A stretch of DNA of 64,000 nucleotides, from assembly GCA_964649825.1 (NCBI GenBank), contig CAZYQW010000049.1, positions 1 to 64,000 of the forward strand. Direction: 5' to 3'. Every line of letters starts with the position of its first letter. Within the stretch, counting starts at the first letter, position 1. Shown here piece after piece: positions 25,373-35,500 of the stretch. Both the position numbers and the translations under genes were made by a program. Origin of the DNA: CAZYQW01 sp964649825. Its GTDB lineage: Bacteria > Planctomycetota > B15-G4 > JADJEK01. The notes under the pieces were generated by a model. That model worked only from the letters and a program-made list of their open reading frames with translations, was not told the origin of the DNA and searched no databases.

Positions 25373-26062
25373 TCAGTCCTTCTTCTTGTTCGCCTTGTAG
25401 TAGTACTGATCGATCAGCTTCATGTACTTCGCGGGGAAACGGTCTGGCCCGAGCTGCTGGAACATCTCGCCCACCTTCGGCGGCAGGTTCCCCCATCGGC
25501 CCGTGACGTTCTCGCGCTCGAACTGACGCGTCTCGGGCGGCGGCGCCTCCGACGTCGCGTCGCGTTGCTCCGGCTCCTGCTGATCGGCGCGGCCGTCGCG
25601 CGGCTCGTCCTGACCCTCGGGCTCGCCTTGCTGCTTCTGGTCCGCACCGCTCTGCTTCGGCTCGCCCTGCTGCTTCAGTTCGTCGGGCTCCGCGTCTCGG
25701 TCCCGCTCCCGGTTCTGGGACTGGGACTGGCTCTTCGGATCCTGCTGCCCCGACTGGCCCTGGTTCGACTGCGAGTACTTGGTCATCCGAACGAGCTGCT
25801 CGATGTCCTCGATCACCTTGGCCTGGCCCTCGGTCACCGTCTTCAGCAGCTTCTCGATGTCGGTCGTGACCTGCTCGATCGACTCCTTCGCAGCGGTCGG
25901 GGACGAGTCGTCGACGTCGAGCAGGAGCTCGTCGATCACCTTCATCTGCTTCTTGATGCGGGCGATCAACTCCTTCGCCTCGAGCTCTTGCTCGTGCTGA
26001 CAAATCGCCGGAGCCGCGAGCAGCGCGGCGAGGATCAGGGCGGTGGATGCGCGCTTCATCAT
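25373..26062 (-). CDS. exported 229-aa coiled-coil/low-complexity protein
   Basis: Signal peptide MMKRASTALILAALLAAPAICQ, then a helical segment with heptad-like spacing (ELIARIKKQMKVIDELLLDVD; VTTDIEKLLKTVTEGQAKVIEDIEQLVRM), then about 80 residues of Gln/Glu/Ser/Asp-rich low complexity, and a compact C-terminal part (NLPPKVGEMFQQLGPDRFPAKYMKLIDQYYYKANKKK). That last segment resembles the ends of small planctomycete proteins found beside DUF4175-type genes, by recollection only. No enzymatic motif. Its start overlaps the stop of the 1006-aa coiled-coil gene by 4 bp, so synthesis of the two is coupled. Confidence 0.75.
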   Translation of the reverse strand: MMKRASTALILAALLAAPAICQHEQELEAKELIARIKKQMKVIDELLLDVDDSSPTAAKESIEQVTTDIEKLLKTVTEGQAKVIEDIEQLVRMTKYSQSNQGQSGQQDPKSQSQSQNRERDRDAEPDELKQQGEPKQSGADQKQQGEPEGQDEPRDGRADQQEPEQRDATSEAPPPETRQFERENVTGRWGNLPPKVGEMFQQLGPDRFPAKYMKLIDQYYYKANKKKD

Positions 26063-29000
26063 CGGTTCTCCTTCTCGTCTTCGTCCTCGGGAGCGTTCGC
26101 CTGTTCTGCCTCGGCGACGAGCGCCTCGAACAGCTTGGTCACCTCGGCGTGCTGATGACCCATGCGAATGATCCGCTCGCGATTGACCTCGCCGAGCTCC
26201 TCTTTTCCGAGCTCGGGGTTCGTCGCGATGAAGTTGCTGATCTTCTCGAGCGCCGTCTGTTCCATCTGCTTGACCATCAGGAGCTCGGCGACGCGCGGGA
26301 TGAGCGGCTGTTTGCCATTCGGATTCTGCGGCTGCTGCGGGTCTTCCTCCGGCTTCGCGTTCCGCCGCCGATCGAGCTCGTCGTCGAGCGATTCCACGAG
26401 CTCGTCGTAGCGAGCGATCACGTCGAGCTCCATCGACTGGATGAAGTCGTCGGTGACGTACGGCCGGTCCGCCAGCGCCTCGGAGATCCGGGTGAGGTCC
26501 TCCGAGTTCCTCCCGAGGCTGAACGTGAAGACGAGCGATCCGTCCTCCTCGATCTTCGTGACGACCTCGCGGTTGCGCTCCTCGACGGTCTTCGCGTCGG
26601 CTCCGAGCTTCTTGGCGCGGGAGCGGCCTGAGCGGCTCAAGTCGCCGCTCTCCTGCCGCTCGAGATCGAGCTCGACCGTCTTCTCGTAGATCGACGCCGT
26701 CGACTCGCGCAGCGCGAGCAGCTCTTCCTTCACCGCGAACAGGAGCTCCTCCTGGCGCAGGTTCTGGTAGCGCTCCTCCTCGTCCTCGAGCTCCTTCTGC
26801 GCCTGAGCCAGGTACTTCTCGGCCTCCTCCTCGCGCGGCAGCGCGCGTTCGCCGTCGTTCTGCGAGAGCTCGGACTGGGCCTGCTTCATGCGGGAGGCCG
26901 CGTTCGACATCGCGTCGTTCGACTCCTCGTCGTTCACGTCGCGGAGCCGGTTCATGAGGTCGCGCGTCTTGTCCTCGAGCTCCTGCTGGCGCTTGGCGAG
27001 ATCCTCGTATTTCTCCTCCTCCATCGCCACGTCGCGCGAGCTCTTCGACGGCTGAGACTCCGACGCCGCATCCAGCGACTGCTGCATCTGCTGCATCTTG
27101 GCGAGCGCCGAGCGCTGACTCTCGGCCGCGGACGCGAGCTCCGACTTCTCGAGCCGGTTCGCCGACGCCTCCATCTCGTCCTTCGACTGCTCGAACAGGT
27201 CCTTCCGTTGCTCACGATCGGAATCGTTCTCGAGCCCGAGCTTCTTGTCGAGGTTCTCGAGCGACTCCTTCAGGTCATCCATCCCGCTCTTCACGTAGTT
27301 CTGGCGCGACGCGAGCTGCGCGGACCGTTTCTCCGCCTCGCTCGCCGCGTTCTCGAGCGCCGAACGCGCCTCGTTCATCTTCGCGAGCGCCTGTTCCTGC
27401 GCCTCGGACGTTTGCGCGGCCTTCGACTCGGACGCCGCCTTCGAGGCCTGCTGCGCGGCGGATGCCGCCTTCTGCATCGCCTCCGACGCTTGGACCAGCT
27501 CGGACTCGGCCGGCTGCGACCGAGCCGCCTCCGCCATCCGTTCCGCAACGGCGGCCGCGGCCTGCGCGATCGCGTCTTGGTTCTCCGCGGCGTCGTCGGG
27601 CACCATGCCGGGCATCTGATCGAGCTCGCTCTCGAGCTCGCGACGCGCCTCCCTCAACGCCTCGAGCGCGGATCGAGCGGATTCACGGGACCGGGCCCGG
27701 TCCGCCTTGCGCGCCGCGGCCTCGGCCCGGGAGATCGCGGCCCGCGCCGCCTCGACGGACGGCGAGAGAAGCTCACGCAGCTCCGCCGCGGCCGCCGCCG
27801 CGCGATCATCGGGGCCATTCAAGCGGTCGGACTCGCTCCTTGCCAGCCGCTCGAGCGCCTCGCTGGCCCGCTTCTGATCGGCGAGGAAGGCCGCCTGCTC
27901 CGCCGGGTCGAGGTCGTTCTCCGCCGACGGAGTCTTCCCCTCGCGAGCGGCGGACGGTTGCCCTGGCGCCTCGCTCGGCTGCGTCGAGCCCGCACGCTTC
28001 GATGCATCGGAAGGGCTCGTCTCGGCGGCTGCTGTCTCGGACGCCGGCTCCGCCTCGTTCGAGGCGGCGTTCTGCGGCGACTTCGGTTCTTCCGACGAGT
28101 TCGACGAGCTCGACGAGCTCGATGACTCCGGTGGATTCGTAGCGGTCGGCGTTTCGGACTCCGCGGTCTCGGCACCGCTCGGCGGCTTCGATGCATCGCG
28201 CCGCGGGGTTTCGACGTCGCTCGCGCCTTCACGCGGCTCCTTCGTCGAGGACGACGAGGGACGATCCGACTTCTTCGCGTCGCCTTCGGGCTGGGGCTCG
28301 GCCCCGTCCGACCCCGCTTTCGCCTCGTCGGAGACGCGGTCGAGCGCCGACTCCTCGGCCCGGATCGCCTCATCGAGTCGATCGAGGGCGTCGCCGATCA
28401 TTGCCCGTTGCCGTTCGCGCGAACGCTCCAGCTCCGACGCCTGACGATTCGCCACTTCGTCGAGCGCCTGCTTCAGCTCGATCATCGACTCGTCGCCCTC
28501 GCGGGATTGACGTTCGGTGGCATCGAGAAGGCTCTGCTGCTGCTCCATCAGATCCTGGAGCTGAGTCTGCGCCCGGTCGAGCAACCCCTTCTCGTCCTCG
28601 GTGACCTGCCGGGTCTCGTCGATCACCTTGCGCTGGTCGGCCCGCAGGTCCTTGATGCCCTGGATGCCGGCGCGAATCTGGTTGAGCTCCTGCTCGAGCT
28701 TCTCGAGGTCGTTGCGATCGAGCAGGATGGCGTACGCGGACTCGAGAAGACGCGTCACCTCGGCCTGCCGATCGAGCGTGGTGAATCGCGCCGAAGACAG
28801 GTCGGGGACGACCTCGTCGATGCGGTCCGTGGCCTTGGACTCCCGCAGGTCGGCGAGCGCCTTCGTCAGGAGGTTGGCGTTGTAGGTCTTGCCCTCTCCC
28901 GCGAGCTTCTCGGCCAATCGCTCCATCTTGGTCTCGATCTTCTCGAGACGCTCCTTGATGATGCGTTGATCCCGGACCAGACGCTGGAGGTCGACGTCCG

Positions 29001-29079
29001 TCTCCTGCGCCCGCGACGGCGGCGCGAGCTGGAGGAACCCGATCACACAGATCGTCAACAGCCCTGTTCGTGCGTTCAT
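26059..29079 (-). CDS. exported 1006-aa coiled-coil protein
   Basis: Signal peptide MNARTGLLTICVIGFLQLAPPSRAQ, then long coiled-coil helices (residues 30-240), a low-complexity Ser/Thr/Glu/Ala/Pro region (about 250-400), and a second very long Ala/Glu/Lys/Arg-rich helical region (about 400-760; for example MKQAQSELSQNDGERALPRE). After a segment rich in Glu/Leu, a more compact part follows near 790-960 (DGSLVFTFSLGRNSEDLTRISEALADRPYVTDDFI). No catalytic motif is present. Such proteins are encoded beside DUF4175-like membrane proteins and MoxR/VWA clusters in planctomycetes. The stop overlaps the start of the 229-aa gene. Probably an extended structural component outside the inner membrane. Confidence 0.8.
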   Translation of the reverse strand: MNARTGLLTICVIGFLQLAPPSRAQETDVDLQRLVRDQRIIKERLEKIETKMERLAEKLAGEGKTYNANLLTKALADLRESKATDRIDEVVPDLSSARFTTLDRQAEVTRLLESAYAILLDRNDLEKLEQELNQIRAGIQGIKDLRADQRKVIDETRQVTEDEKGLLDRAQTQLQDLMEQQQSLLDATERQSREGDESMIELKQALDEVANRQASELERSRERQRAMIGDALDRLDEAIRAEESALDRVSDEAKAGSDGAEPQPEGDAKKSDRPSSSSTKEPREGASDVETPRRDASKPPSGAETAESETPTATNPPESSSSSSSSNSSEEPKSPQNAASNEAEPASETAAAETSPSDASKRAGSTQPSEAPGQPSAAREGKTPSAENDLDPAEQAAFLADQKRASEALERLARSESDRLNGPDDRAAAAAAELRELLSPSVEAARAAISRAEAAARKADRARSRESARSALEALREARRELESELDQMPGMVPDDAAENQDAIAQAAAAVAERMAEAARSQPAESELVQASEAMQKAASAAQQASKAASESKAAQTSEAQEQALAKMNEARSALENAASEAEKRSAQLASRQNYVKSGMDDLKESLENLDKKLGLENDSDREQRKDLFEQSKDEMEASANRLEKSELASAAESQRSALAKMQQMQQSLDAASESQPSKSSRDVAMEEEKYEDLAKRQQELEDKTRDLMNRLRDVNDEESNDAMSNAASRMKQAQSELSQNDGERALPREEEAEKYLAQAQKELEDEEERYQNLRQEELLFAVKEELLALRESTASIYEKTVELDLERQESGDLSRSGRSRAKKLGADAKTVEERNREVVTKIEEDGSLVFTFSLGRNSEDLTRISEALADRPYVTDDFIQSMELDVIARYDELVESLDDELDRRRNAKPEEDPQQPQNPNGKQPLIPRVAELLMVKQMEQTALEKISNFIATNPELGKEELGEVNRERIIRMGHQHAEVTKLFEALVAEAEQANAPEDEDEKENR

Positions 29080-29092
29080 GTCGTCGTCCTCG

Positions 29093-31426
29093 TCAACGCC
29101 CTTCGGACCGCAGCGCGTTCCGGGTGCGTCCGTTCAGATTCCGTTGGTCCTCGAGAAGATCGGTGAACAACGTGAGGATCTCTTGGAAGTCCTCCCACTC
29201 GTCCATCTTCTCGAGTAGCTCGTCCAGGCGGCGCAGGACGGACTCTTGATGCGCAAGCGCCTGCCCGATCCCGGTCGGGCGATCGCGTGGATCGACCAGG
29301 ATGCGGGCGGCGCTCATCGACGCCGCCGCGCTCGGCGAGAGCGACTCGCTCACGTCGAGGATGCAGGCCACCATGTCGAGCAGCCGGCCGACCACGTCGA
29401 GCTTGCCGTAGTCGCCCTTCTGGTAGCCGTCGACCAGCGGCCGGTAGATCGCGAACTCGAAGCCGTCGATCGCCTCCGACGCCCGCTTCCGCTCGGCGAG
29501 GGCGGGCACGATCCGGTCGGCCGCCGCGCTCTGATCGATCCGGTTCAGCAGGTATTCCTCGAACAGGTCGCCGAACTCGCGGCAGAGCCGGGTCGCGCGG
29601 TTCGTCACCTGGTTCTGTCCGATCTCGACCGCGGCGAGGTCGTCCGCCTCGGGCGGGCGGTCGCCCTCGCTCGCCTCGTAGTCGGACAGGACGTCCTTCA
29701 GCCGCGCGCTCTTCTCGGCCTGAAGCTCGCGCAGCGAGCGCACGTCGTCCTTCAGACGGATTTGTCGCTCGATCAGGAGCCGCATCTTCTCGTTCATCGA
29801 GACGACGTCGACGCGCCGCCCGCTGACCTCCGTCCGGTGCGGGGCTGCCGCCCCGTCGACCTCGAGGTTGTCCTCGGCGGCGACGGAGTACACGTAGCTG
29901 TCGCCGACCTGGGCCGCGCGCGGCCCGTTGACGTGCTCGAACGCGGTCTGTGACAGATCGACCAGCGTATAGACGATGCGCCGCTTTACGGATGGATCTT
30001 GCGCGCCGGCGAGGAGGTCGAACTCGCTCGACTTCTCGAGACCGTACGGGAGCACCGCGAGCCGCATCGAGCGGATGCCATAGTCATCGTCGGCGGCGAC
30101 GCGGAATGGGACGAACGCCTCCGGTGTGACTTCGACGTGCACTCGCGATGGCTCGATCAGCCGCACGGTAGGGGCGCGATCCTTCACGGCGATGACCGCG
30201 TAGGTCGCCGGTTCGAGGTTCGTGAATCCGTTGCTGCCCGTCAGGTTGACGGAGTAGGACGTGGACTCGGTGACCGTGAACGAGCCGACCCACGCTCCCG
30301 CCGCGAACGCGCCGTCGTCCCCAGCGGGGGCGCGCTCGCCCGGGCGCCATTTCAGATCGACTGGACCGGTCGCTCCATCGAATCGAAGACTCCCTTCGAC
30401 CGCGTCTCCATCGAGCGTCAGCTCGACGTCGACGCGGGTCCCCTCCGGCGCCTCGACGTCGCCGCGTTCCTCGCGGCGCGGCTCGAGACCCGTGTAGCGC
30501 GGGAACGTCAACACCGTGACGAGCGCTTGGACGGCCGGCGGCGCGAACACCTCGACGCTCACCTCCAGGCCGTCGTCGTTGGAGTCGCCGTCGTGCGCGA
30601 AGAACGTGAAGTCCTCGCGGACGTTGCGGAACCGACCGACCCACTCGGAACCGGCGGTCGGGGCCAGCGGGATCGTCGGCACGCGCCCCGTCTCGGATCG
30701 GGTGCGAAGCTCGACGAACGACGGGTTCTCGCCGCGCGCGCGAACCGTCACGGGAAGACTCGCGCCGCGCGCGACCTTCACCCGAACCGGGTAGCCATCC
30801 ACCTCCTCTACTTGGAAGTGCGTCGCGCTGCCCGGGAACTCGACGGTGAGGAAGACACGCTGCGGCCAGCGGACGTCTGCCCCGACGAGGCGCTTCAGAA
30901 AGATCCCCGCAAGGTGCGGCTCTCTCAGTCCGTAGCCGACCACGACCACGAGCAGCAGCGCCGCCACGCCGGCCAGCCGCCGCAGATGCCGGTAGTCGAA
31001 GATCTGCTCGAACCGCACTCCTTTGACGAGGCCGGCCGTCTCTGCCCGCATCACGTTCACGAGCTCGACCGACACGTTGCGATCAGGATCGAGCGCGCGG
31101 CCCTCGAGCTCGAGCGTGGAGAGGAGTCGGCCGTCGAACTCCGGGAATCGCTCCTCCACTGCACACGCCACGTCCTCGGCGCGGATCTTCCGGCGCAGCG
31201 GGTAGACGACTCCGCGGTAGGTGAAGAACCCCAGGATCAGCGCCGCACCGGCGAGGAAGAGGAGTCGAACGCCGCTCGGAAGGGTCAGCGTCCGATCGAG
31301 GAGGAAGAGGACCACGAAGATCGCCGCGACGATGGCGAGAAGGCGCAACGAGCCGTAGAGGACGAAGAGGCTTCGCAGCCGTCCACGCAGCCGTTCCAGT
31401 TCGGATCGAAGCGTCCTCGGGTCCAT
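29093..31426 (-). CDS. DUF4175-like inner-membrane protein
   Basis: 777 aa. Three hydrophobic segments lie at the N-terminus (about 20-45, 50-75 and 150-170; for example VAAIFVVLFLLDRTL and VAALLLVVVVGYGL), then a large exported region with Ig/beta-sandwich-like stretches (about 180-480), and a C-terminal coiled coil (about 540-777; ERQIRLKDDVRSLRELQAEK; LDELLEKMDEWEDFQEIL). The arrangement matches large DUF4175-type proteins next to coiled-coil genes in planctomycetes. The periplasmic part contains DSNDDGLEVSVEVF. It lies 6 bp after the toroid gene and 13 bp before the coiled-coil gene, so it is central to the operon. It probably anchors the exported coiled-coil partners, as inference. Confidence 0.75.
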   Translation of the reverse strand: MDPRTLRSELERLRGRLRSLFVLYGSLRLLAIVAAIFVVLFLLDRTLTLPSGVRLLFLAGAALILGFFTYRGVVYPLRRKIRAEDVACAVEERFPEFDGRLLSTLELEGRALDPDRNVSVELVNVMRAETAGLVKGVRFEQIFDYRHLRRLAGVAALLLVVVVGYGLREPHLAGIFLKRLVGADVRWPQRVFLTVEFPGSATHFQVEEVDGYPVRVKVARGASLPVTVRARGENPSFVELRTRSETGRVPTIPLAPTAGSEWVGRFRNVREDFTFFAHDGDSNDDGLEVSVEVFAPPAVQALVTVLTFPRYTGLEPRREERGDVEAPEGTRVDVELTLDGDAVEGSLRFDGATGPVDLKWRPGERAPAGDDGAFAAGAWVGSFTVTESTSYSVNLTGSNGFTNLEPATYAVIAVKDRAPTVRLIEPSRVHVEVTPEAFVPFRVAADDDYGIRSMRLAVLPYGLEKSSEFDLLAGAQDPSVKRRIVYTLVDLSQTAFEHVNGPRAAQVGDSYVYSVAAEDNLEVDGAAAPHRTEVSGRRVDVVSMNEKMRLLIERQIRLKDDVRSLRELQAEKSARLKDVLSDYEASEGDRPPEADDLAAVEIGQNQVTNRATRLCREFGDLFEEYLLNRIDQSAAADRIVPALAERKRASEAIDGFEFAIYRPLVDGYQKGDYGKLDVVGRLLDMVACILDVSESLSPSAAASMSAARILVDPRDRPTGIGQALAHQESVLRRLDELLEKMDEWEDFQEILTLFTDLLEDQRNLNGRTRNALRSEGR

Positions 31427-31432
31427 CGTCCC

Positions 31433-32569
31433 TCACCGCTGGAGAATGGGCAGGTACTTGTACGGCACCTGCAGGATGATCGTCGCGACCGCCGTTCCGA
31501 ACGCCGGCCCCGGGCCGATGTCGTTCGGCCAGCTCCCGTCCCGGAGCTGGCCCTTCAACAGGTCCCGGCGGATCCGAGTGTAGTAGCGGCTCCACCACGG
31601 ATCACCTGCGACGTACATCGCTTGCACGGCGTAGTAGTGGCCGTACCAGTAGAAGTAGTGGTTCTGGCGGTTCTCCAACAGGTGGTACGTCTGTTCGAGG
31701 ATGTCGAGCGACTCGCGCAGGCGATCGTCGGAGTAGACGCCGGCGTTGTAGAGGGACGCGATCCCGGCCGACGTCAACGCGAACGAGGAGCGCGTGTTGT
31801 CCTGCTTCTGGTACTTGAACGAGCCACGGCGGAGGAAATAGTACCCGTCGTGGTAGTAGAACGTGTTCATCTCGTCGCGTTCGACGTACGAGCTCTGGAC
31901 GTACTGAACGGCCCGATCGATCGTCGAGCGGGGCACCTTGATGCCGATGTTGCGGGCGGCGCGAAGCGCCATGATCTGGCACACCGTGATCGACATGTCC
32001 GACTCGACGGCGAACGGTTCGTAGCGCCACGAGCCGTGATCGTTCTGCGACTTGACGATCAGGTCGACCGCGCGCTGGAGCTTCTCGCGCACGTCGGCAC
32101 GGTGGGTCATTCCGACCACCTCCGCCAGGTAGAGCGTGGCGAACGCGTGGCTGTACATGCGCGAGCCGCCGTGGGAGACGAACCCCGACGTGTCGTCGAC
32201 GGAGCGGAGGACGAACTCCGTCGCCGACGTGATCGAGGCGCCGTATTCGCCGCGGCCCGGGAGATGCCCGCCGGCGAGGAACGCCATGCCAGCCAGCGCG
32301 GTGACTCCGACGTGCGACTGCGAGTGCCGTTCGATCTCGTAGTTCTGGTTCAGCTTGAACCCGACGTGGCCGGTCCACGAACCGTCGTCGTTCTGATGGT
32401 CTTTCAGCCACACGAGACCTCGCTCCACCGCGCGCATCGCGTCGGCGTCATCGGCGGCGTCGACCTCGGTCCACGATCGTTCCTCCTGTCGCGCGTCGAG
32501 GCTGCCGGCGAGGAGAATGCCGATGGCCAGGGCGGCCGGGGCTCGCCCGATTGCCGCGGAACGTTTCAT
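31433..32569 (-). CDS. exported squalene-cyclase-like (alpha/alpha toroid) repeat protein
   Basis: 378 aa from the ATG at 32569, which overlaps the stop of the 1510-aa gene (ATGA) and gives a signal-like N-terminus (AALAIGILLAGSLDAR). Toroid repeats: VERGLVWLKDHQNDDGSW, VDLIVKSQNDHGSWRY, DRAVQYVQSSYV, RRDLLKGQLRDGSWPND. The DGSW-type QW-like repeats are intact but no DxDD acid motif is seen. Paralogue of 24071-25300 with the same C-terminal motif (YLPILQR), so the operon carries two related toroids flanking the membrane/coiled-coil genes. The natural ligand is unknown; a structural or glycan/lipid-binding role is possible. Confidence 0.85.
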   Translation of the reverse strand: MKRSAAIGRAPAALAIGILLAGSLDARQEERSWTEVDAADDADAMRAVERGLVWLKDHQNDDGSWTGHVGFKLNQNYEIERHSQSHVGVTALAGMAFLAGGHLPGRGEYGASITSATEFVLRSVDDTSGFVSHGGSRMYSHAFATLYLAEVVGMTHRADVREKLQRAVDLIVKSQNDHGSWRYEPFAVESDMSITVCQIMALRAARNIGIKVPRSTIDRAVQYVQSSYVERDEMNTFYYHDGYYFLRRGSFKYQKQDNTRSSFALTSAGIASLYNAGVYSDDRLRESLDILEQTYHLLENRQNHYFYWYGHYYAVQAMYVAGDPWWSRYYTRIRRDLLKGQLRDGSWPNDIGPGPAFGTAVATIILQVPYKYLPILQR

Positions 32570-35500
32570 CGCGCTTCCTCCTTCGATCGATTCGATCGAT
32601 AGACGTAGAGCTGGTCCGCCTTGAGCACGGCGAGCGACGTGCGGGTCGTCGTCGCGGTCGCCCCGTACCGTTCGCGCTCGGACGGAATCAACTTCATCTC
32701 GAGCGAGGCGGCGGTCGGGTCGAGCGTGAACGCGAAGCTGGTGCTCGAACGGGGCATGACCGGGCTGACGTCGATCGTCCCGCACAGAGTCCCGTCGCCG
32801 ACGAGGATGGCCCTCACCTCGACCCGTCGCTCCGGAAGCGAATCCAACCTGACGTCATCGATTTCTCCCGACGCGAGATCGACGACCACGATCCGCGGCG
32901 GCTTCCTGGCACTCCGGCTTCGATCCTCCTCGATCATCACGAGGCGGTTCGAAGCGCAGGCGGGGCCGAGCTCGAACGTGGAGAGACGACCCGGAGTGTC
33001 GATCTCGCGCACCGTCGCTCCGGACCGAGGGTCGATGAGCTGGACGGTGTGGATCCCCGTCACCTGCCCGGCCGAGCTCCGCGTGCCGACCAGCAGGGCG
33101 AGGGACTCGCGTCCAGCCCTCACCCACTCGGGCGCGAGGCGGAACGAGAGGTCGCCCAGTTCCCACAGGCGTCGTCCATCGGCGAGGTCGAAGCCGACGA
33201 GCCGGCCGCGGTTCGTGGCTTCCTCGATCCCGGCCGCGATCAGCACTCCGAACTCGGCGAACGGGACGACTCCCGGCCGATTCGAGAACTCGAGCAGCGA
33301 GATCTCGTAGGTCGTCGCGCCGGTCAGCCCGTCGAGGGCCACGACGTGGCCGTCCGGACTGTTCACGAGGACGAGGTCGCCGCCCACCACCACGTCGCTG
33401 ATCACGCGGTCGAACTCGCGCTCCCAGAAGCGGGAGCCGGACGCGGCTTCGAACCCGGCCACGACGTTGCGGCCGTCCCGTCGGTCCCACGCGAGATAGA
33501 GCAGACCGGAGCCTCGACACTCGAACGTCGGGAGGGCGGAAAGCTCGCGCTCGTAGAGAAGCGTGCCATCGTCCGGATCGAACCCGCGCAACGTCCGGGA
33601 CTGTCGGACCACGAGCCGCCCGCCGATCAAGTAGGCGAGGATCGGATCGCTCTCGTGGCGGTAGTTGGCCACCTCCGCCCGCCACCGCTCCTTCAGGTCG
33701 CCGGCGTCGATGCAGCAGAGCCAAGCGCGATCGTCGTCCTTCGAGACGCCGAAGACGATGACGATCTCGGGGTCATCGCTCGCGCCGGTCTCGACGATCG
33801 GAACGATGCCCACGTCGCGAAGCTCGAACCCGCGCGTACGCACGTCGTCCAGGACGGGTCTCCGCCGGAGCCGCGGTCCCGAGGGGGCCGCCGCGCCTCC
33901 TCCCGTCAGCCGAGCGGCCTCCACCTTGGCGATCGAGCCGTACGAGTCGCCCTCTCCGCCCGAGTACGGCACGTCCTTCCCCAGCCCGACCAGGCGCCGC
34001 CAGACCGTCGCCGCGAGCTGCGTGTCGCCAGCCGCCTCGGCCCCGCGCGCGACGATGCCGAGCGCACGGACGCGTTGCTCGAGGTCGATCGTGCCGGACA
34101 AGAGCGGCGCGACCACTTCGAACACCGCCGACGGCGATCCCGAATCCAGCTCGAGACGCGCCAAGTCGAGTCGATAGTCGATCGAATGGGTGGAGTTGGG
34201 GAACCTTCGGATCACGGCCAGCAGCGCGGCGCGATCCCGCCCGGCCACCGCGGCGGTGTGAAGATCGCGCGCCTCATCCTCGAAGCGCTCGTACACCGAG
34301 CGACCATGTTGCGTGATCATCTCCTCGATCCGCTCGCGGGCGTAGCGCGTCACCGAGCTGCCCGCGAACGTCAGGTCGGCGTAACGATCGAGCATGCGCT
34401 GCCACGCCGCGACCGCGTCCACCGGCGCCGATCGCGCGACCGCGACCGATGCGCGCTGGTCGAGCGTGAACAGGCCGGTTCGTACCAGACCGCCGTACGA
34501 GTGCTTCTTGAACCCATAGTCCGCGTCCGCCGCGCGCTCATCGATCCAATCGAGCGCGGCGAGATAGGCGTCGAAGTCGCGCGCCGCTTCGTGGATGTCG
34601 AGGACCTGCTCGACGGTACGGAGGAACGCGTGATCACCACGCGCGAACTCGGCCATCTCCTTCAGGTGCTCGAGGCGCGAGTCGGCGTCTCCGCTGATGT
34701 CGGCGAGCTTCGCCAGGTCGCGGTAGGCGCGGAACAGGCCGTCGCGAACGCGGCGGTCGGACTCCGGGTTCCGATCGGGATGAGAAAGCGCCCGTCTGAA
34801 CATCGCGACCGCCGCCGCGTGGTCGTTGCGCAGATGCTCGAGATCGCCGAGGAGGATCAGGTCCTCGAGGCTCGGATCGTCCGACGCGACCCGCAGCCGC
34901 GTCTCGCGCACCAGCGTGTCGACGTCGTAGAAGACGGTCATCTCGTCCTGCGACATCGACACCTTGACGTCGCGATAGAGCAGCAGGTTGCCGGCCTGAT
35001 CCGGATCCCAGCTCACGAACTCCTCGTCGAAGTCGACGACGGCAGGCGACACGCGCTTCCAGCGGAGCGTGAGCAAGCGATCGTAGAGCGGTTGATGCAC
35101 CACTCCGTTCGTCAGACAGCCTCGTCCGCGCGGGTCGGCGTTGTTCCCGCTGAACGGGTACTCGCCCAATCGGGCGCCCGTCTTCAGGTCGAACAGCCCG
35201 ATGCCGTAGTAGCCGCCGAGCACGAGGACGCCGTCTTCGACGCCGAGCAACCACGAGTATCGCGACTCGCCCTGGCGGCTGCTCGACTTCATCGACCAGA
35301 GACGCTTCCCCGAGCTCGCCTCGACCGCGTAGAACGAGTACGAGTCGAACGGCGAGAAGACCACGACGCCGTCGGCGACGATCGGTGGATCGTTGTTCGA
35401 ACTGGTCCCCCGCTCGCGATGCTGCGTGTAGTGCAGTGCACCCTTGATCGGGATCGACTCGTACTGGACCACCCAGCGCGGATGGCCGGTGAGGGTGTCG